Below, in pieces: positions 40,940-54,599 of a stretch of 64,000 nt of DNA. The stretch is taken from the NCBI GenBank assembly GCA_012295275.1, contig CM022671.1, positions 10,421,237 through 10,485,236 of the forward strand, in the 5' to 3' direction. Position numbers and translations under genes: made by a program. Each line of letters begins with the position of its first letter. The stretch's first letter is position 1. The stretch comes from Chrysomallon squamiferum (Eukaryota; Mollusca; Gastropoda; Neomphalida; Peltospiridae). A model generated the notes under the pieces. It worked only from the letters and a program-made list of their open reading frames with translations, was not told the DNA's origin and did no database searches.

Positions 40940-42787
40940 TATATGTAGAAAAAAGTAGAATAGAAGTTGGGCTGGTTACTGGAAATAAGCACATTTGATT
41001 TAAACTGTGTATTATATAAAATCAGAGACAGCTGTTGTGATAGAAATCATAAATAAGCAACTAAGGAGAAGACAGCTTGATTATTCAGAAACATTATATA
41101 ATTCTGTTGTTGGCAACTCAAACAAAACAACTGAACAGAGGCGATCCTAGTTACTAGAAATAAGTACACCTAACATACATTTTACTAAAATTATGTAAGA
41201 AAAGAGTAGAATAGAAGTGTGGCTGGTTACTGGAAATAAGCACATTTGATTTAAACTGTATTATATAAAACAGAGACAGCTGTTCTCATAGAATTCATAA
41301 ATAAGCAACTAAAGAGAAGACAGCTTGTTTATTTAGATACATTATATAATAAATAAATAAATAAATAAAGTTTAAAATTTAAACACATAGGCATGATGGA
41401 TATTGTTAGAAACAAATACATTTGGATACTTTAATAAAATAACTGGACAGAGGTAATGTTAGTTAAAAGAAATAAGTACACCTGATATAAATTGTACTAA
41501 AATTCTTATATAACAGCAGAGTAGAATAGAAGATGGGCTGGTTACTGGAAATAAGCACATTTGATTTAAACTGTATTATATAAAATCAGAGACAGCTGTT
41601 GTGATAGAAATCATAAATAAGCAACTAAGGAGAAGACAGCTTGATTATTTAGAAACATTATATAATTCTGTTGTTGGCAACTCCAACAAAACAACTGAAC
41701 AGAGGTGATCCTAGTTACTAGAAATAAGTACACCTAACATACATTTGACTAAAATTATGTAAGAAAAGAGTAGAATAGAAGTGGGCTGGTTACTGGAAAT
41801 AAGCACATTTGATTTAAACTGTATTATATAAAACAGAGACAGCTGTTCTCATAGAATTCATAAATAAGCAACTAAAGAGAAGACAGCTTGTTTATTTAGA
41901 TACATTATATAATAAATAAATAAATAAAGTTTAAAATTTAAACACATAGGCATGATGGATATTGTTAGAAACAAATACATTTGGATACTTTAATAAAATA
42001 ACTGGACAGAGGTAATGTTAGTTAAAAGAAATAAGTACACCTGATATAAATTGTACTAAAATTCTTATATAACAGCAGAGTAGAACAGAAGATGGGCTGG
42101 TTACTGGAAATAAGCACATTTGATTTAAACTGTGTATTATATAAAATCAGAGACAGTTAGCTTTTGTGATAGAAATCATAAATAAGCAGCCAAAGAAAAG
42201 ACAGCTTGTTTATTTAGATACATTATATAATAAATAAATAAATAAATATAAATAAATAAACAAATAAATAAATAAATATATAAATAATTTTTAAAATTTA
42301 AACACATAGGCATGATGGATAGTGTTAGAAACAAATACATTTTAGTCGACTGAATTCAGTTGTTGGATACTTTAATAAACTAACTGGACTGAGGTAATGT
42401 TAGTTAAAAGAAATAAGTACACCTGATATAAATTTAACCAGTTTGATATTCTTAATGGGTGGATATTTATAACATTTGGACAAAAAAAAAAGACAAATAA
42501 AAAGAAATAACATTAGTTTCTTTAAAGAAGCTCACCAGACATTATATTATTTAAATTGTGTACAGTGATGAAATGCTAAGTACTGTTAGAATTATTTTTA
42601 TAGCTGGCATAAATTTTATTAAAATTATTATATAATTAAACAGTTGAATAGAAGTTGATCAGATTACTGGAAATAAGCACATCTGATTTAAACTGAGGAT
42701 TGTATAAACTCAGAGACCGCTCTTTTGATATTAGTCCAAAATAAACAACTAAACAGAAGACAGCTTGTATATTTAGAAGTATTATAA

Positions 42788-42818
<31 letters not shown>

Positions 42819-43260
42819 GAATTTAAAAATTTAAACACATAGGCATCATGGATATTGTTATAAACAAGTACATTTTTGTTCAGATTTCATTCAGTTGTTG
42901 GTTACTTTAATAAAATAACTGAACAGAGGTAATGTTAGTTAAAAGAAACAAGCACATCTGATATAAATTTTACTATTTTGATATTCTCAGATATTTATGA
43001 AAATAAATGAAAAGAAATAGCATTAGTTTCTTCAAAAAAAGCTTACTAACCATTGCATCATTTAAATGTTAGTTTTGGAAATCTATTGAAAATGCTTCCA
43101 CTGAACAGTCTAGGATATTGTGGAACAAATGCATCTATTTTTACTTCTTTTCTTTTCCTTGTATTTAATATTGAAGTTGATGGTTAATAGTAATAATTAT
43201 AGTAAAACTACTGAATATAAATTGAGTTAGTTATTAGAAATAAGCACATCTGATTTAAAT
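40940..43260 (+). repeat. Higher-order tandem repeat (~560 bp, 250+312)
   Basis: The phrase GCTGGTTACTGGAAATAAGC recurs at 40971, 41222, 41537, 41785 and 42096, with diverged forms at about 42657 and 43224. Spacings of 251, 315, 248 and 311 alternate, so two unit types form a dimer of about 560-566 bp, present about four times. The longer type carries a (AAAT)n tract. The first four units are nearly identical and later ones are diverged, so amplification ran from one end. No coding signal. Confidence 0.85.
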
Positions 43261-44007
43261 GTTCTGTTATTTAAACTCTTACATTGGTAGCTGAAATAAA
43301 CAGCTGAATAGATGTAATACAGGTACAGAGATAAACGAAATGTGAAATAAATAAACACTTTGGAACTTATTGATATAACTTCATGGGAAACTTTACAGTT
43401 ATAAAAGCATAGTGGGGAATTTATGTTTTTCATATCATGTTGTTTTTTTTTTTTAATTTCTTTTTATTTCTTTTTTTTTTTTTTTAATTCATTTCTATAA
43501 TCATTGCTTAAAACAAAAAATGAAAACTAAAAATTGTTTAGAAAAAATCAACAACAGTAGATGGGTGGTGTCCATTTTTTCAGCAGGTTTAAGGCATTCC
43601 AATACCATTGCCCAAACTGTGCCCTGTAGTTGATAATCCATCCTAGGTAGAAACAGTCCTGGTAATGCAGTCTCATTCCTGATATTCTGACGCATGACTA
43701 TCCTGTTTGCTGACATCCATTTTAGATAGGGATTGTCTCCACCCTCCTGTCTGTTCATTGATGAGTGTCATATTTACTGATAATTCCAGTTATTTGAAAA
43801 TGTCTACTAAAATTTCAGTAAGTTAACAAATTGTACAATTAAAATTATAGCTTTATATTTCTTGGTAGTTAATTTCTCTTAAACATCCATGCAAGAGGTA
43901 TTTAAGAAGCACTAGATAAAGAAAAACAAAAGGAATAATAATAAAATTTAAAACAAAAACTGTTTAATGCACTCTAATGTAATGTAAACTTAAAATATTT
44001 TAATTCT

Positions 44008-44090
44008 TTGATGATCTGGTCAGGAATAGTGACTGACCAGTAGATAACTGGAATGGTGTCATTTTTCCTGTAGGGCAGACAGATCATCAG
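44008..44090 (+). ncRNA. Long hairpin, copy A
   Basis: Nested pairing: 44009-44018 with 44080-44089 (10 bp), 44022-44026 with 44065-44069 (5), 44030-44033 with 44058-44061 (4), 44037-44041 with 44047-44051 (5). A competing 8-bp hairpin, CTGGTCAG with CTGACCAG (44016-44023 with 44033-44040), is also possible. Related to copy B 156 bp downstream. Transcription is not shown; could be an inverted-repeat remnant. Confidence 0.35.
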
Positions 44091-44164
44091 AGATTTAATA
44101 ATAATAACTTTGAAAAATCTTTTGTCTATTTCTCTTGCCTAACAGCACAAGTCTTTCTACTCTG

Positions 44165-44246
44165 TGATGGTCTGTGCAGTAGCAGTGAATGACCAGTGAA
44201 TAATCTGGAATACATTCATTACTCCTGTGGGGCAGACAGATCATTG
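44165..44246 (+). ncRNA. Long hairpin, copy B
   Basis: Nested pairing: 44166-44174 with 44237-44245 (9 bp including two G.T), 44175-44177 with 44232-44234, 44178-44181 with 44220-44223, 44186-44191 with 44213-44218, 44193-44196 with 44205-44208. Several stem segments differ in sequence from copy A yet still pair. Confidence 0.35.
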
Positions 44247-45064
44247 GAGAGCTTTCACTTCTCATTTCATTTCAATTTATCGATTTAGATTCAGAATGAT
44301 AGGTGTCTTCAAAACATTAAATTTATCACATAAACATTTTACTTATCAAACACTTGCTATGCTGCACTAATTGATAAACAGATAGAAGGGTTACATCCAT
44401 AATCTGATATGCCTAGTGTGTAAATATGACACTTCCACCAATGGGGAGCATAACAGTGATATGTTTTGTTTAAATTTATCAATAAAATCTTCTTGAGAAA
44501 GCTGCAGTATGCTCATTATATTTTCATTTGTAAGAAAACAAACATTATAAGTTTTGAACTGTCATGCGTCAATATGCTGGTTGACCAGCCAAGTGTGCTG
44601 TAATACCAAAACAGTTGGGGATTATAGTCTACATATCCCTTTAAGTCATTACATATTAAAACAGAAAGTAAACCTTAAAAAATTATATATATATACTTTA
44701 TTTAATATGGGGTAATTTAGTTACATTTTCAATATATTTTAAAGTTTCATTCTTATCATTATTATTTAAAGCAGCAATACAAAAAAAGTTACAAATGAAA
44801 AGGGAAATCATTGTCAGTTTAAAAATCTCTTTGTTTCAAACAAGAAAATAAATTAACATTAAAATTTACAACTTTGTCTGATGTGCTTATTTCTAATCCC
44901 TGACAGGTATAAAATTTATATTCTATGGTGATATATTTACTTTTTTCATCATATTATCATTTACTTAATGTTAGCTAGAATACTTATAAATATTGCATTT
45001 AAAATTAAAATTAAACTTTTTACAAAATAGTAAATTTTAATGTCATGTTTACTTTTCAAAGATA

Positions 45065-45065
<1 letters not shown>

Positions 45066-45105
<40 letters not shown>

Positions 45106-45108
45106 GAA
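45066..45108. repeat. (TTA)n microsatellite
   Basis: Trinucleotide run followed by three copies of GAATTA. Confidence 0.95.
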
Positions 45109-45160
45109 TTAGAATTAGAATTTTTTTTATTGTTCATGAGCTAAATACTTAAGGATATAT

Positions 45161-45360
45161 NNNNNNNNNNNNNNNNNNNNNNNNNNNNNNNNNNNNNNNN
45201 NNNNNNNNNNNNNNNNNNNNNNNNNNNNNNNNNNNNNNNNNNNNNNNNNNNNNNNNNNNNNNNNNNNNNNNNNNNNNNNNNNNNNNNNNNNNNNNNNNNN
45301 NNNNNNNNNNNNNNNNNNNNNNNNNNNNNNNNNNNNNNNNNNNNNNNNNNNNNNNNNNNN
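45161..45360. other. Assembly gap (200 N)
   Basis: Exactly 200 N. Left flank is unrelated to R; right flank begins inside R in reverse orientation. The orientation switch of the inverted duplication therefore lies in unsequenced DNA. Confidence 0.95.
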
Positions 45361-46765
45361 AATAAACTTAATTAAGAATGTTTAAAAAAAAAAATTAATG
45401 TTACAGATTTTGTTTTTTATTACTTACTTCACATTGTGATATTGAGATAAATTGTAATTATGGTAATACATACTTAAACCATTGTTTTCAGTAGTTTCTT
45501 GAATTATTTATAAACATACCAATAGTTTCAAATTATTGCTGATTTTTATATTTTTGTTGAAAATTTAACTCAATCTGATTTGAATGTATGGATTATGTCC
45601 TTCATACTATTTTTTCTTTTAAATCTTACCTACGGCAGTTAACCTTTCATTTTCTCTTTTAGTCAGTTTAGAAAACTAAGCTTAACAAATCCTTGATGCA
45701 TATATTAATATCGACACTTGATTAGACTGAAGAAATATTTAATCCTTTTTTTATCACTTAATTCATATAGTGATATTGAGATTACAATAGAATGACTTAG
45801 TACCAGTTAGATAAATTGTACTTATGGTAATACATGCTTAAACCAATGTATTCAGTAGTTTCTTGAATTATCTATGAATATACCCTCTCATTCAAATTAA
45901 TGCTAAGTGATTTTTATATTTTCGTTGAAAATTTTACTCAATCTGATTTGCATTTGTGGATTGTTTCCATCATAATATATATATTTTTTTAAATCTTACC
46001 TACTGCAGTTAAACTTTTATTATTTATTCATTTTTAACAATATGATTTATTATTTATTATTTTCTATTTTAATCAGTTTAGAAGACTACGCTTAACAACA
46101 AACCCTTGATACACAGCTTAATATCAACATTGAAATAGTCTGAAGAAATATTTAATCTTACTTCAACAATGAAATCAGTGCAATCATTTCAGCAGTTCTT
46201 TTGATGAAAGAGAACTATGAGTTAAAATGGTTTCTAATTTCTAATATCCGAAATAAGGTCTATTAATTTGTTGTTACCTTTTAGATTTTAATCTTACATA
46301 GTTCGGTAATTTTCTATTTTCAATTTCTCTACACTATTTTCAAAATTTAATGTACTATAGAAAAGAATTGCTAAATAATAATAATAATAAAAATATAGTA
46401 GTTCACTTGATTATATTTTCTTAACCTCTATACTCCTGAAAAACAAGATTAATTGAGGCTTTTAAACAAAAATTAATGTTACAGAATGGTTTTTTCTTTA
46501 TTACTTAGTTTACATTATATTTCCAAAAAATCTGAAAAGATAAGTTAACTATGAGTTAAACAAAACTTTAAGAATGTGAATGATTTAATCAGAAATGTCT
46601 GAATAAATGTGTAACATTACAGCAATTGGAAACAATGCTCGGCTATTGGCAGAAACAGTGAATGATTCACAAAAAGCAAAGTCATTTTAAATGCAATTTA
46701 ATTTGATTCTTATTTATTATTTTAATTCATTGTTTTTAAAAGTTATATTCACTCCAAGAAAAAGG

Positions 46766-46890
46766 AAATTTGACAAAGCAGGTAAAAGAAGAAATTAACT
46801 AAATGAAATCAATGAATTTATAACAGATTTAGTTAATGGACAAGTCTGTTAGAGATTGAGCAGCTGATCTCTAACACGTCTGTCAAATTT
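46766..46890 (-). other. Three-stem R-core motif, copy 8
   Basis: Reverse orientation; all three stems present at 10 bp, 125 nt in total. Confidence 0.6.
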
Positions 46891-49099
46891 GAGATCATTA
46901 CCAATATATCAATAATATCGCGGGCAGTGCAATATTACTGATATCATTATTTTATATTTTTAAATTTATAATATCCCTGCTTGTCATTTCTCCTTTCTGG
47001 TAGTGAAAATTAGGTGTTGTTTTTGAGATTATGATAGAATGTCATAGGATCTGATAAACTGTAATCATAATAAAACTTACTTGATCTATTATTTTCAGTA
47101 GTTTCTTGAATTATATGTAAACAGAACAGTAGTTTCAAAGCAATGATTTTTTTTTTTTTTTTTGAAATTGTAACTGAGTCTGATTTGAATTTTTGCATTG
47201 CTTCCTTCATGCTGTATTTATTTTCTTTCAAATCTTAATGACTGCCTAAATTCTTATAATTTATTTACTTTTAATAAACAATATTTCATTATTTATTATT
47301 TTATCTTTTAGTCAGTTTAGAAAACTAAGCTTAACAAATTCTTCATGCATATATTAATATCGACACCTGATTAGACTGAAGAAATATTTAATCCTTTTTT
47401 TATTACTTAGTTCATATTGTGATATTGAGATTACAATATAATGACTTAGTACCAGATAGATAAATTGTATTTATGGTAATACATGCTAAAACCATTGTTT
47501 TCAGTAGTTTCTTGAATTATCTATGAATATATCCTTAGTTTCAAATTAATACTAAGTGATTTTTATATTTTCGTTGAAAATCTTACTCAATCTGATTTGC
47601 ATTTGTGGATTGATTCCATCACAATATATTTCTTTTTAAATCTTATCGACTGCAGTTAAATATTTATTATTTATTCATTTTTAATAATATGATTTATTAT
47701 TTATTATTTTCTATTTTAATCAGTTTCAAAGACTACGCTTAACAACAAACCCTTGATACACAGATTAAGATCAACATTGAAATAGTCTGAAGAAATATTT
47801 AATCTTACTTCAACAATGAAATCAGTGCAATCATTTCAGCAGTTCTTTTGATGAAAGAGAACTATGAGTTAAAATCGTTTCTAATTTCTAATATCCGAAA
47901 TAAGGTCTATTAATGTGTTGTTACATTTTAGCTTTTAATATTTTATCAGAAATATTTATCTTACTTACTTGTAGTATTTTTAGATGACAATTTGTGTACA
48001 GCTTTCAAACTTTAAAGTACTACAGATTGATTTGAATAAAACCAAAATGGCTACAACAATAACAGCAACATTAATAATAATAAAAATACAGTAGTTCAGT
48101 TGATAATTATTTCTAAATCTCTACTCGTGAAAAATAAACTTAATTATGAGTCTTTTAAACAAAAATTAATGTTACAGAATTTTTTTTATATTACTTAGTT
48201 CATTGTGATATTGACATTACAAAAGAATGTCTTAGTACCAGTTTGATAAATTGTAATTATGGTAATAGAAACATAAACTATTGTTTTCAATATTTCTTGA
48301 ATTATATCTATAAATATACCCACAGTTTCAAATTAATGCTAAGTGATTTTTATATTTTTGTTGAAAATTTAAATCAATCTCATTTGAATGTATGGATTAT
48401 GTCCTTCATACGTATTTTTTTATTTTAAATCTTACCTACTGCAGCTAAACTTTTATAATTTATTAATTTTTAATAATATGTTATATGATTTATTAAATTC
48501 AGCAGCTCTTTTGGTGAAGACACCTATCAGTTAAAATGGTTTCTAATTTCTAATATGTGAAGTAAGGTATGTTATGTTATTAACTTTAGTTACATTTTAG
48601 AGTTTAATATTTTAGTGAGAAATATTTATCTTACATACTTCTGTAATTTTCAATTTTCAATTTCTCTACACTATTTTCAAAATTTAATGTACTATTGAAA
48701 AAAATTGCTAAAATAATAATAATAATAATAATATTGTAGTTTAGTTCATTATATTTCCTAAAGCTCTATACTACTAAAAAGTAAGTTTTATTGAGGCTTT
48801 TAAACAATAATTAATGTTACAGAATTGTTTTTTTATTACTTAGTTTACATTATATTTCCAAAAAATCTGAATAATTAGTTAACTATGAGTTAAACAAAAC
48901 TTTAAGAATGTGAATGATTTAATCAGAAATGTCTGAATAAATGTGTAACATTACAGCAATTGGAAACAATGCTCGGCTATTGGCAGAAACAGTGAATGAT
49001 TCACAAAAAGCAAAGTCATTTTAAATGCAATTTAATTTGATTCTTATTTATTATTTTAATTCATTGTTTTTAAAAGTTATATTCACTCCAAGAAAAAGG

Positions 49100-49224
49100 A
49101 AATTTGACAAAGCAGGTAAAAGAAGAAATTAACTAAATGAAATCAATGAATTTATAACAGATTTAGTTAATGGACAAGTCTGTTAGAGATTGAGCAGCTG
49201 ATCTCTAACACGTCTGTCAAATTT
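49100..49224 (-). other. Three-stem R-core motif, copy 9
   Basis: Reverse orientation; P1, P2 and P3 all intact, 125 nt. Confidence 0.6.
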
Positions 49225-49479
49225 GAGATCATTACCAATATATCAATAATATCACGGGCAGTGCAATATTACTGATGTCATTATTTTATATTTTTAAATT
49301 TATAATATCCCTGCTTGTCATTTCTCCTTTCTGGTAGTGAAAATTAGGTGTTGTTTTTGAGATTATGATAGAATGTCATAGGATCTGATAAACTGTTATC
49401 ATAATAAAACTTACTTGATCTATTATTTTCAATAGTTTCTTGAATTATATGTAAATAGAACAGTAGTTTCAAAGCAATG

Positions 49480-49480
<1 letters not shown>

Positions 49481-49516
<36 letters not shown>
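49481..49516 (-). repeat. Poly(T), mirror of R poly(A)
   Basis: 36 consecutive T at the same R position as the 44-53 A tracts of the left arm; length differs between copies. Confidence 0.95.
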
Positions 49517-49517
<1 letters not shown>

Positions 49518-52500
49518 AAAATGTAACTCAGTCTGATTTGAATTTTTGCATTGTTTCCTTCATGCTGTATTTATTTTATTTTAAATCTTAATGACTGACT
49601 AAATTTTTATAATTTATTTATTTTTAATAATATATATTTTATTATTTATTATTTTCTCTATTAGTCAGTTTAGAAAACTAAGCTTAACAAATCCTTAATC
49701 ATATATTAATATCGACACTTGATTAGAATGAAGAAATATTTAATCCTTTTTTTATTACTTAATTCATATAGTGATATTGAGATTACAATAGAATGACTTA
49801 GTACCAGTTAGATAAATTGTATTTATGATAATACATGCTTTAACCATTGTTTTCAGTAGTTTCTTGAATTATCTATGAATATACCCTCTCATTCAAATTA
49901 ATGCTAAGTGACTTTTATATTTTATTTGAAAATTTTACTCAATCTGATTTGCATTTGTCGATTGTTTCCATCATAATATATATATATTTTTTTAAATCTT
50001 ACCTACTGCAGTTAAACTTTTATTATTTATTCATTTTTAACAATATGATTTATTATTTATTATTTTCTATTTTAATCAGTTTAGAAGACTATGCTTAACA
50101 ACAAACCCTTGATACACAGATTAATATCAACATTGAAATAGTCTGATGAAATATTTAATCTTATATCAACAATGAAACCAGTGCAATCATTTCAGCAGTT
50201 CTTTTGATGAAAGAGAACTATGAGTTAAAATGGTTTCTAATTTCTAATATCCGAAATAAGGTCTATTAATTTGTTGTTACATTTTAGCTTTTAATATCTT
50301 ATCAGAAATATTTACCTTACTTACTTGTAGAATTTTTAGTTGACAATTTGTGTACAGTTTTCAAACTTTAAAGTACTACAGTTTGATTTGAATAAAACCA
50401 AAATGGCTAACAATAAATAACCAGATAAAAGAATGTCTTAGTACCAGTTACATAAAGTGTAATTAGGGTAATACATACTTGAACTATTGTTTCCAGTACT
50501 TTCTTGAATTATTTATAAATATACCCACAGTTTCAAATTAATGCTAAGTGATTTTTATATTTTTGTTGAAAATTTAACTCCTTCATACTATTTCTTTGTT
50601 TTCAAAATCTTACCTACTGCAGCTAAACTTTTATTATTTATTCATTTTTAATAATATATGTTTCATTATTTATTATTTTCTTTTAGTCAGTTTAGAAGAC
50701 TAAGTTTAAGAAGAAATATTTAATCTTAGTTTAACAATGAAATCAGTGCCATAATTTTAGCAGCTCTTTTGATTAAAAAGAACTATCAGTTAAAATGATT
50801 TGTAATTTCTAATATCCGAAATAAGCTCTATTATGTTGGTGATATTAACTTTTCTTGCATTTTCAATTTTAATATTTTCGTCAGAAATATACATCTTACA
50901 TACTTCTATAATTTTTAATTGTCAATTTCTGTAACCGTTTTCAAAACTGAAGGTACTACTGTTTCATCTGAATAAAACGAAAATGGCTAGGACAATAACA
51001 ACAATATTAATAATAATGAAAATGTAGTAGTTCAGTTTATTATAATTTCTCAAGCACTATCCTCCTGAAAAATAAACTTAATTATGAGGATTTTGAACAA
51101 AAATTAATGTTACAGAATTTTTTCTTTTATTACTTAGTTCACAGTATCCTATTTAGATTATGACAGAATGTCTTAATATCAGTTTGATCAATTGTAATTA
51201 TGGTAATACAGACTTAAATTATTCTTTTCGGTAGTTTCCTGAATTATTTATAAATATACCCATAGTGTCAAATTAATTCTAATTGACTTTTATATTTTTG
51301 TTGAAAATTTAACTGTTTGATTTGAATGTATGGATTGTTTCCTTCATACTCTTTTTTTTTGTTTTGTTTTATTTAAATCTTACCTACTGCACCTAAACTT
51401 TTATAATTTATTCATTTTTAATAATATATGTTTTATTATTTATTATTTTCTCTTTTGTTCAGTTTAGAAGACTAAGCTTAACAACAAATACTTGATGTAC
51501 AGGTTAATATCAACAGTGAATTAGTTTCAAGAAATGTTTGATCTTACTTCAACAATGAAATCAGTCAATAATTTCTTCAGCCCTTTTGAGAAAAAATTAA
51601 ACTGCTATAACAACAAAAAAATAATAATAATGATACAGTAGTTAAAAAAATAAACTTAATTTTCAGATTACGATAGAATGTCTTAGTATCAGTTTAATAA
51701 ATTGTATTTCTAATAATACATAATTAATCTATTATTTTCAGTAATTTCTTAAATTATATAAAAATCTGACTAATTTTCAAGCAATGCTAACTTTTTTCTT
51801 ATTATTATTATTGTTGTTTGCTTCCTTTTTGTATCTGATTATTGTTTTTGTTGTCCACATGTTGGACTATAATATCTGATTCAGGCTATTAACTGTTATG
51901 TTTTGGAGGTTTATTTTTTCATTCTATCTACATATCTTACAACAGTTCAGATTCTTATTTCAGTTATAGACTGGATTTTCAGTATTTGTTACATATTTTG
52001 TTAAATCACCTATAAACTACAGCTCATTATTTTGTTAGATTGTAACAATTTGCTAGGTTTTGTATAAATTTTACAACTTTGTGGCAATGTCTGATTTAGA
52101 TTGATTGTTTCAGCAGATAGGATTCATATAGTTTTGTGGGGAATTATTTACACATGAACCCTTGATAACAATATCTAATTCAGGTGGTATTTTTAGATTT
52201 TCTGATGACTTGATAACAATCTAGCAAAACATCTTAATTCAGACATTATCTACACACATTTGGTTTCGATATGGTTACAGTAGCATAAAGACAACTAATA
52301 AAATAAAATAAAGTATCTGATACTAATGGCACTAACCTGAGTTCATTGTCAACTTTTGTGATTTCCTTCTGAGGCAGTTTTACCTTCCTTCAAATCTTGT
52401 GTCATTTTCACAGTTCAGTTTTCTAGCTGCAGATTACTGAAAATATTAATATATTTTTTTCAAAAATAAAAATTAAAATACACCTGGTTTTATTACATAA

Positions 52501-54131
52501 TGTATTTATTGTTGTTATTTAAAATCTGGTTATTAATATGAAAAAAGGTCCCAAATACCTCTTGTTTCATAATTATCATTTGCTCTAACATTACTGCTCT
52601 ATCAATATATTGTCACTCAACTCATAGGTGAACATGAGAATTCAGGTAGGCGGGGAAACCAAATGTTTTTGTGTGACATTGTCTTTATGGACGAGTATGG
52701 TAAGCAATTTTCTGTTCTTATTTTCATTGGGTGTAATGTGCAATTAAACTGTGTCAAAAACATTTGTTATACCTAAAATTTTAAGGTTTTAATCTGTCTT
52801 CCATAGAGATTCTTATTTTGTCTTGTTTCCCCGTATGACCTTACTCATATGACCTTTCTCAAGGAGCAGAAAATATCATAATTAAATAATTAACGTGAAC
52901 CTTAACTGAGGTGTTGTGTATATTTCTCCAGTGGATGGATAGACTTATTGATTTATATAGATTGCTGTCATTTTAGCATTTATATTCCTTGTTAGGTGAC
53001 CATTAAAGCACCTTGTTACCCTAGCCTGAGCCTTAATAAAACATACAGTGTGTTTATAAAGGTGTGAGCCCCGTGACAACATGGTCATGACATGTGTGTA
53101 TCAAAGTAAAGCTTTTTACAAGTCCTAAAGCTATACAGTATTCTAAGAAAGCTGACAAGACCAGAGTGGTGATTTCACTTCCAAACATAACTGAAAGGAT
53201 GATGATTCCATATTATTTACTGTGGATGATTTGTCCAAATCTTTTGTACCATGTGTGAGAAATCTTGTTATTGTTTGATTCTGCTTTGACTATGCACCAC
53301 AAAGTGAATGCAAAATGTCACTCTCAGCTATAGAAGATCTATAGAATCATCAGGCAGTATCTGATCAGTGATGCCACAAAAACACTGGTATATGGCCTTG
53401 TGATGTCATGACTGGGCTATTGAATTGGACAATTAAACTGCTTGCCTAATACCTTGGTCAACATAAGAAAAATAAATTTATTTGGAAGGTAAATCGATTC
53501 TATTCAAGTATGTATCATCTACTAACTTACTTTTCAAACTTAAGATTATGAACAGCAACAAAAGATCCAAAAGAAAGTCAATTGTTGTTTTCTGTTGAAT
53601 TTTCTTTCACTTACTTCAACAGTGCCAAAACCAAATAATGGTGTTTAGAACTCACACAGTGGTATTAAATTGTAACATTGTCACCTGGTGACAGAACAAC
53701 TCACTTTGCCAGCCAGTGGTTACTGAAGCATGACACTTAACAATAACATTTTAGAGTGCAGACTGAAGCTGTCCAGTCAGTATGACAGCTCTGTGGTGTG
53801 AACAGAAACAAGCTGACTGGTCAAACAGGTCAGCTTGTCATGTCAGATGAAGTTAAATGAGAAAAAAAATTGAAATAAAATACCTGGCTTTTTCTTCTTT
53901 AATATCATCTTATAAATTGCAATTTCCTTATAAATATTCACAAGAAATAAATATATAATATTCGTTTCTCACTTTCTTATCATACAGAATTTTCAAATTA
54001 ATGCAACAGTTGATGTCAATAAGAATAATTTATTAATTTTAAATGTTTTTTTCTAAATAAGAAAAATGTATTTCATTTTCTTTATTATTATTATTATTAT
54101 TATTTACCTTCAACTTAGTATCAATATGGTA

Positions 54132-54133
54132 TG

Positions 54134-54190
<57 letters not shown>
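54132..54190. repeat. (ATA)n microsatellite
   Basis: Inverted counterpart of the TTA run at 33-113, shorter. Confidence 0.95.
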
Positions 54191-54191
<1 letters not shown>

Positions 54192-54381
54192 GGAAATAAA
54201 TGACAACATTCAGAATTATCTCTGATATGCTGAAAAATGTCTCAGTTCAAGGAGACAGATGCAAATGCCAGCAGTTTCTGAAGATGCTGGATAGGTAACA
54301 CCTGATCAGTGACAAAAGCTATTTTCAAAGAAAGGTTTAGGGTGATAATTTTTAAAAATGTCTCCAAAAGTCAAAGTGATT

Positions 54382-54540
54382 TGTTACATAATATTTGTTG
54401 TCTTTTTTAAACTTGTATCAGTGTTCAGGTAGTTATTTCATCAATTATTGTAATAAATCATGTTACATAATATTTGTTGTCTCTTTTAAACTTGAATCAG
54501 TGTTTAGGTAGTTATTTCATCAATTATTGTAATAAATCAT
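54382..54540. repeat. 79-bp tandem duplication
   Basis: Two copies of a unit starting TGTTACATAATATTTGTTG and ending ATTGTAATAAATCA, differing at about four positions. Confidence 0.95.
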
Positions 54541-54599
54541 AGCCAGTCATCTAAATTTAAAAGTTTCCCTAGTGTTTTTGAGGGATTATTCTCTAAAAT

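Larger units (their letters stand above)
43260..45160. other. Non-coding region before gap 2
   Basis: Poly(T) near 43440-43490, a mixed-composition block at 43560-43760, the hairpin pair at about 44005-44250, and a TTA run before the gap. The 85-codon minus-strand frame at 43501-43758 has ordinary amino-acid composition but matches no family I recognise and has no splice or promoter support. Confidence 0.5.
45361..54223 (-). repeat. Right arm of giant inverted duplication
   Basis: Reverse complement of about 1-10862. The innermost word, AATAAACTTAATTAAGAATG, corresponds to 10843-10862. Distances agree: gap edge to first core 1405 bp here versus 1454 bp on the left. Only about 2.2 kb separates its two cores, against 4.7 kb on the left, so the left arm gained or the right arm lost sequence. 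It ends at CAGAATTATCTCT, the mirror of base 1; sequence continues beyond, but the left partner is outside the window. Confidence 0.85.

Noticed and set aside
43501-43758. 85-codon minus-strand frame with ordinary composition
   Set aside because: No family recognised, no splice or promoter support; the C-terminal part is AT-rich filler. A protein search could rescue it.
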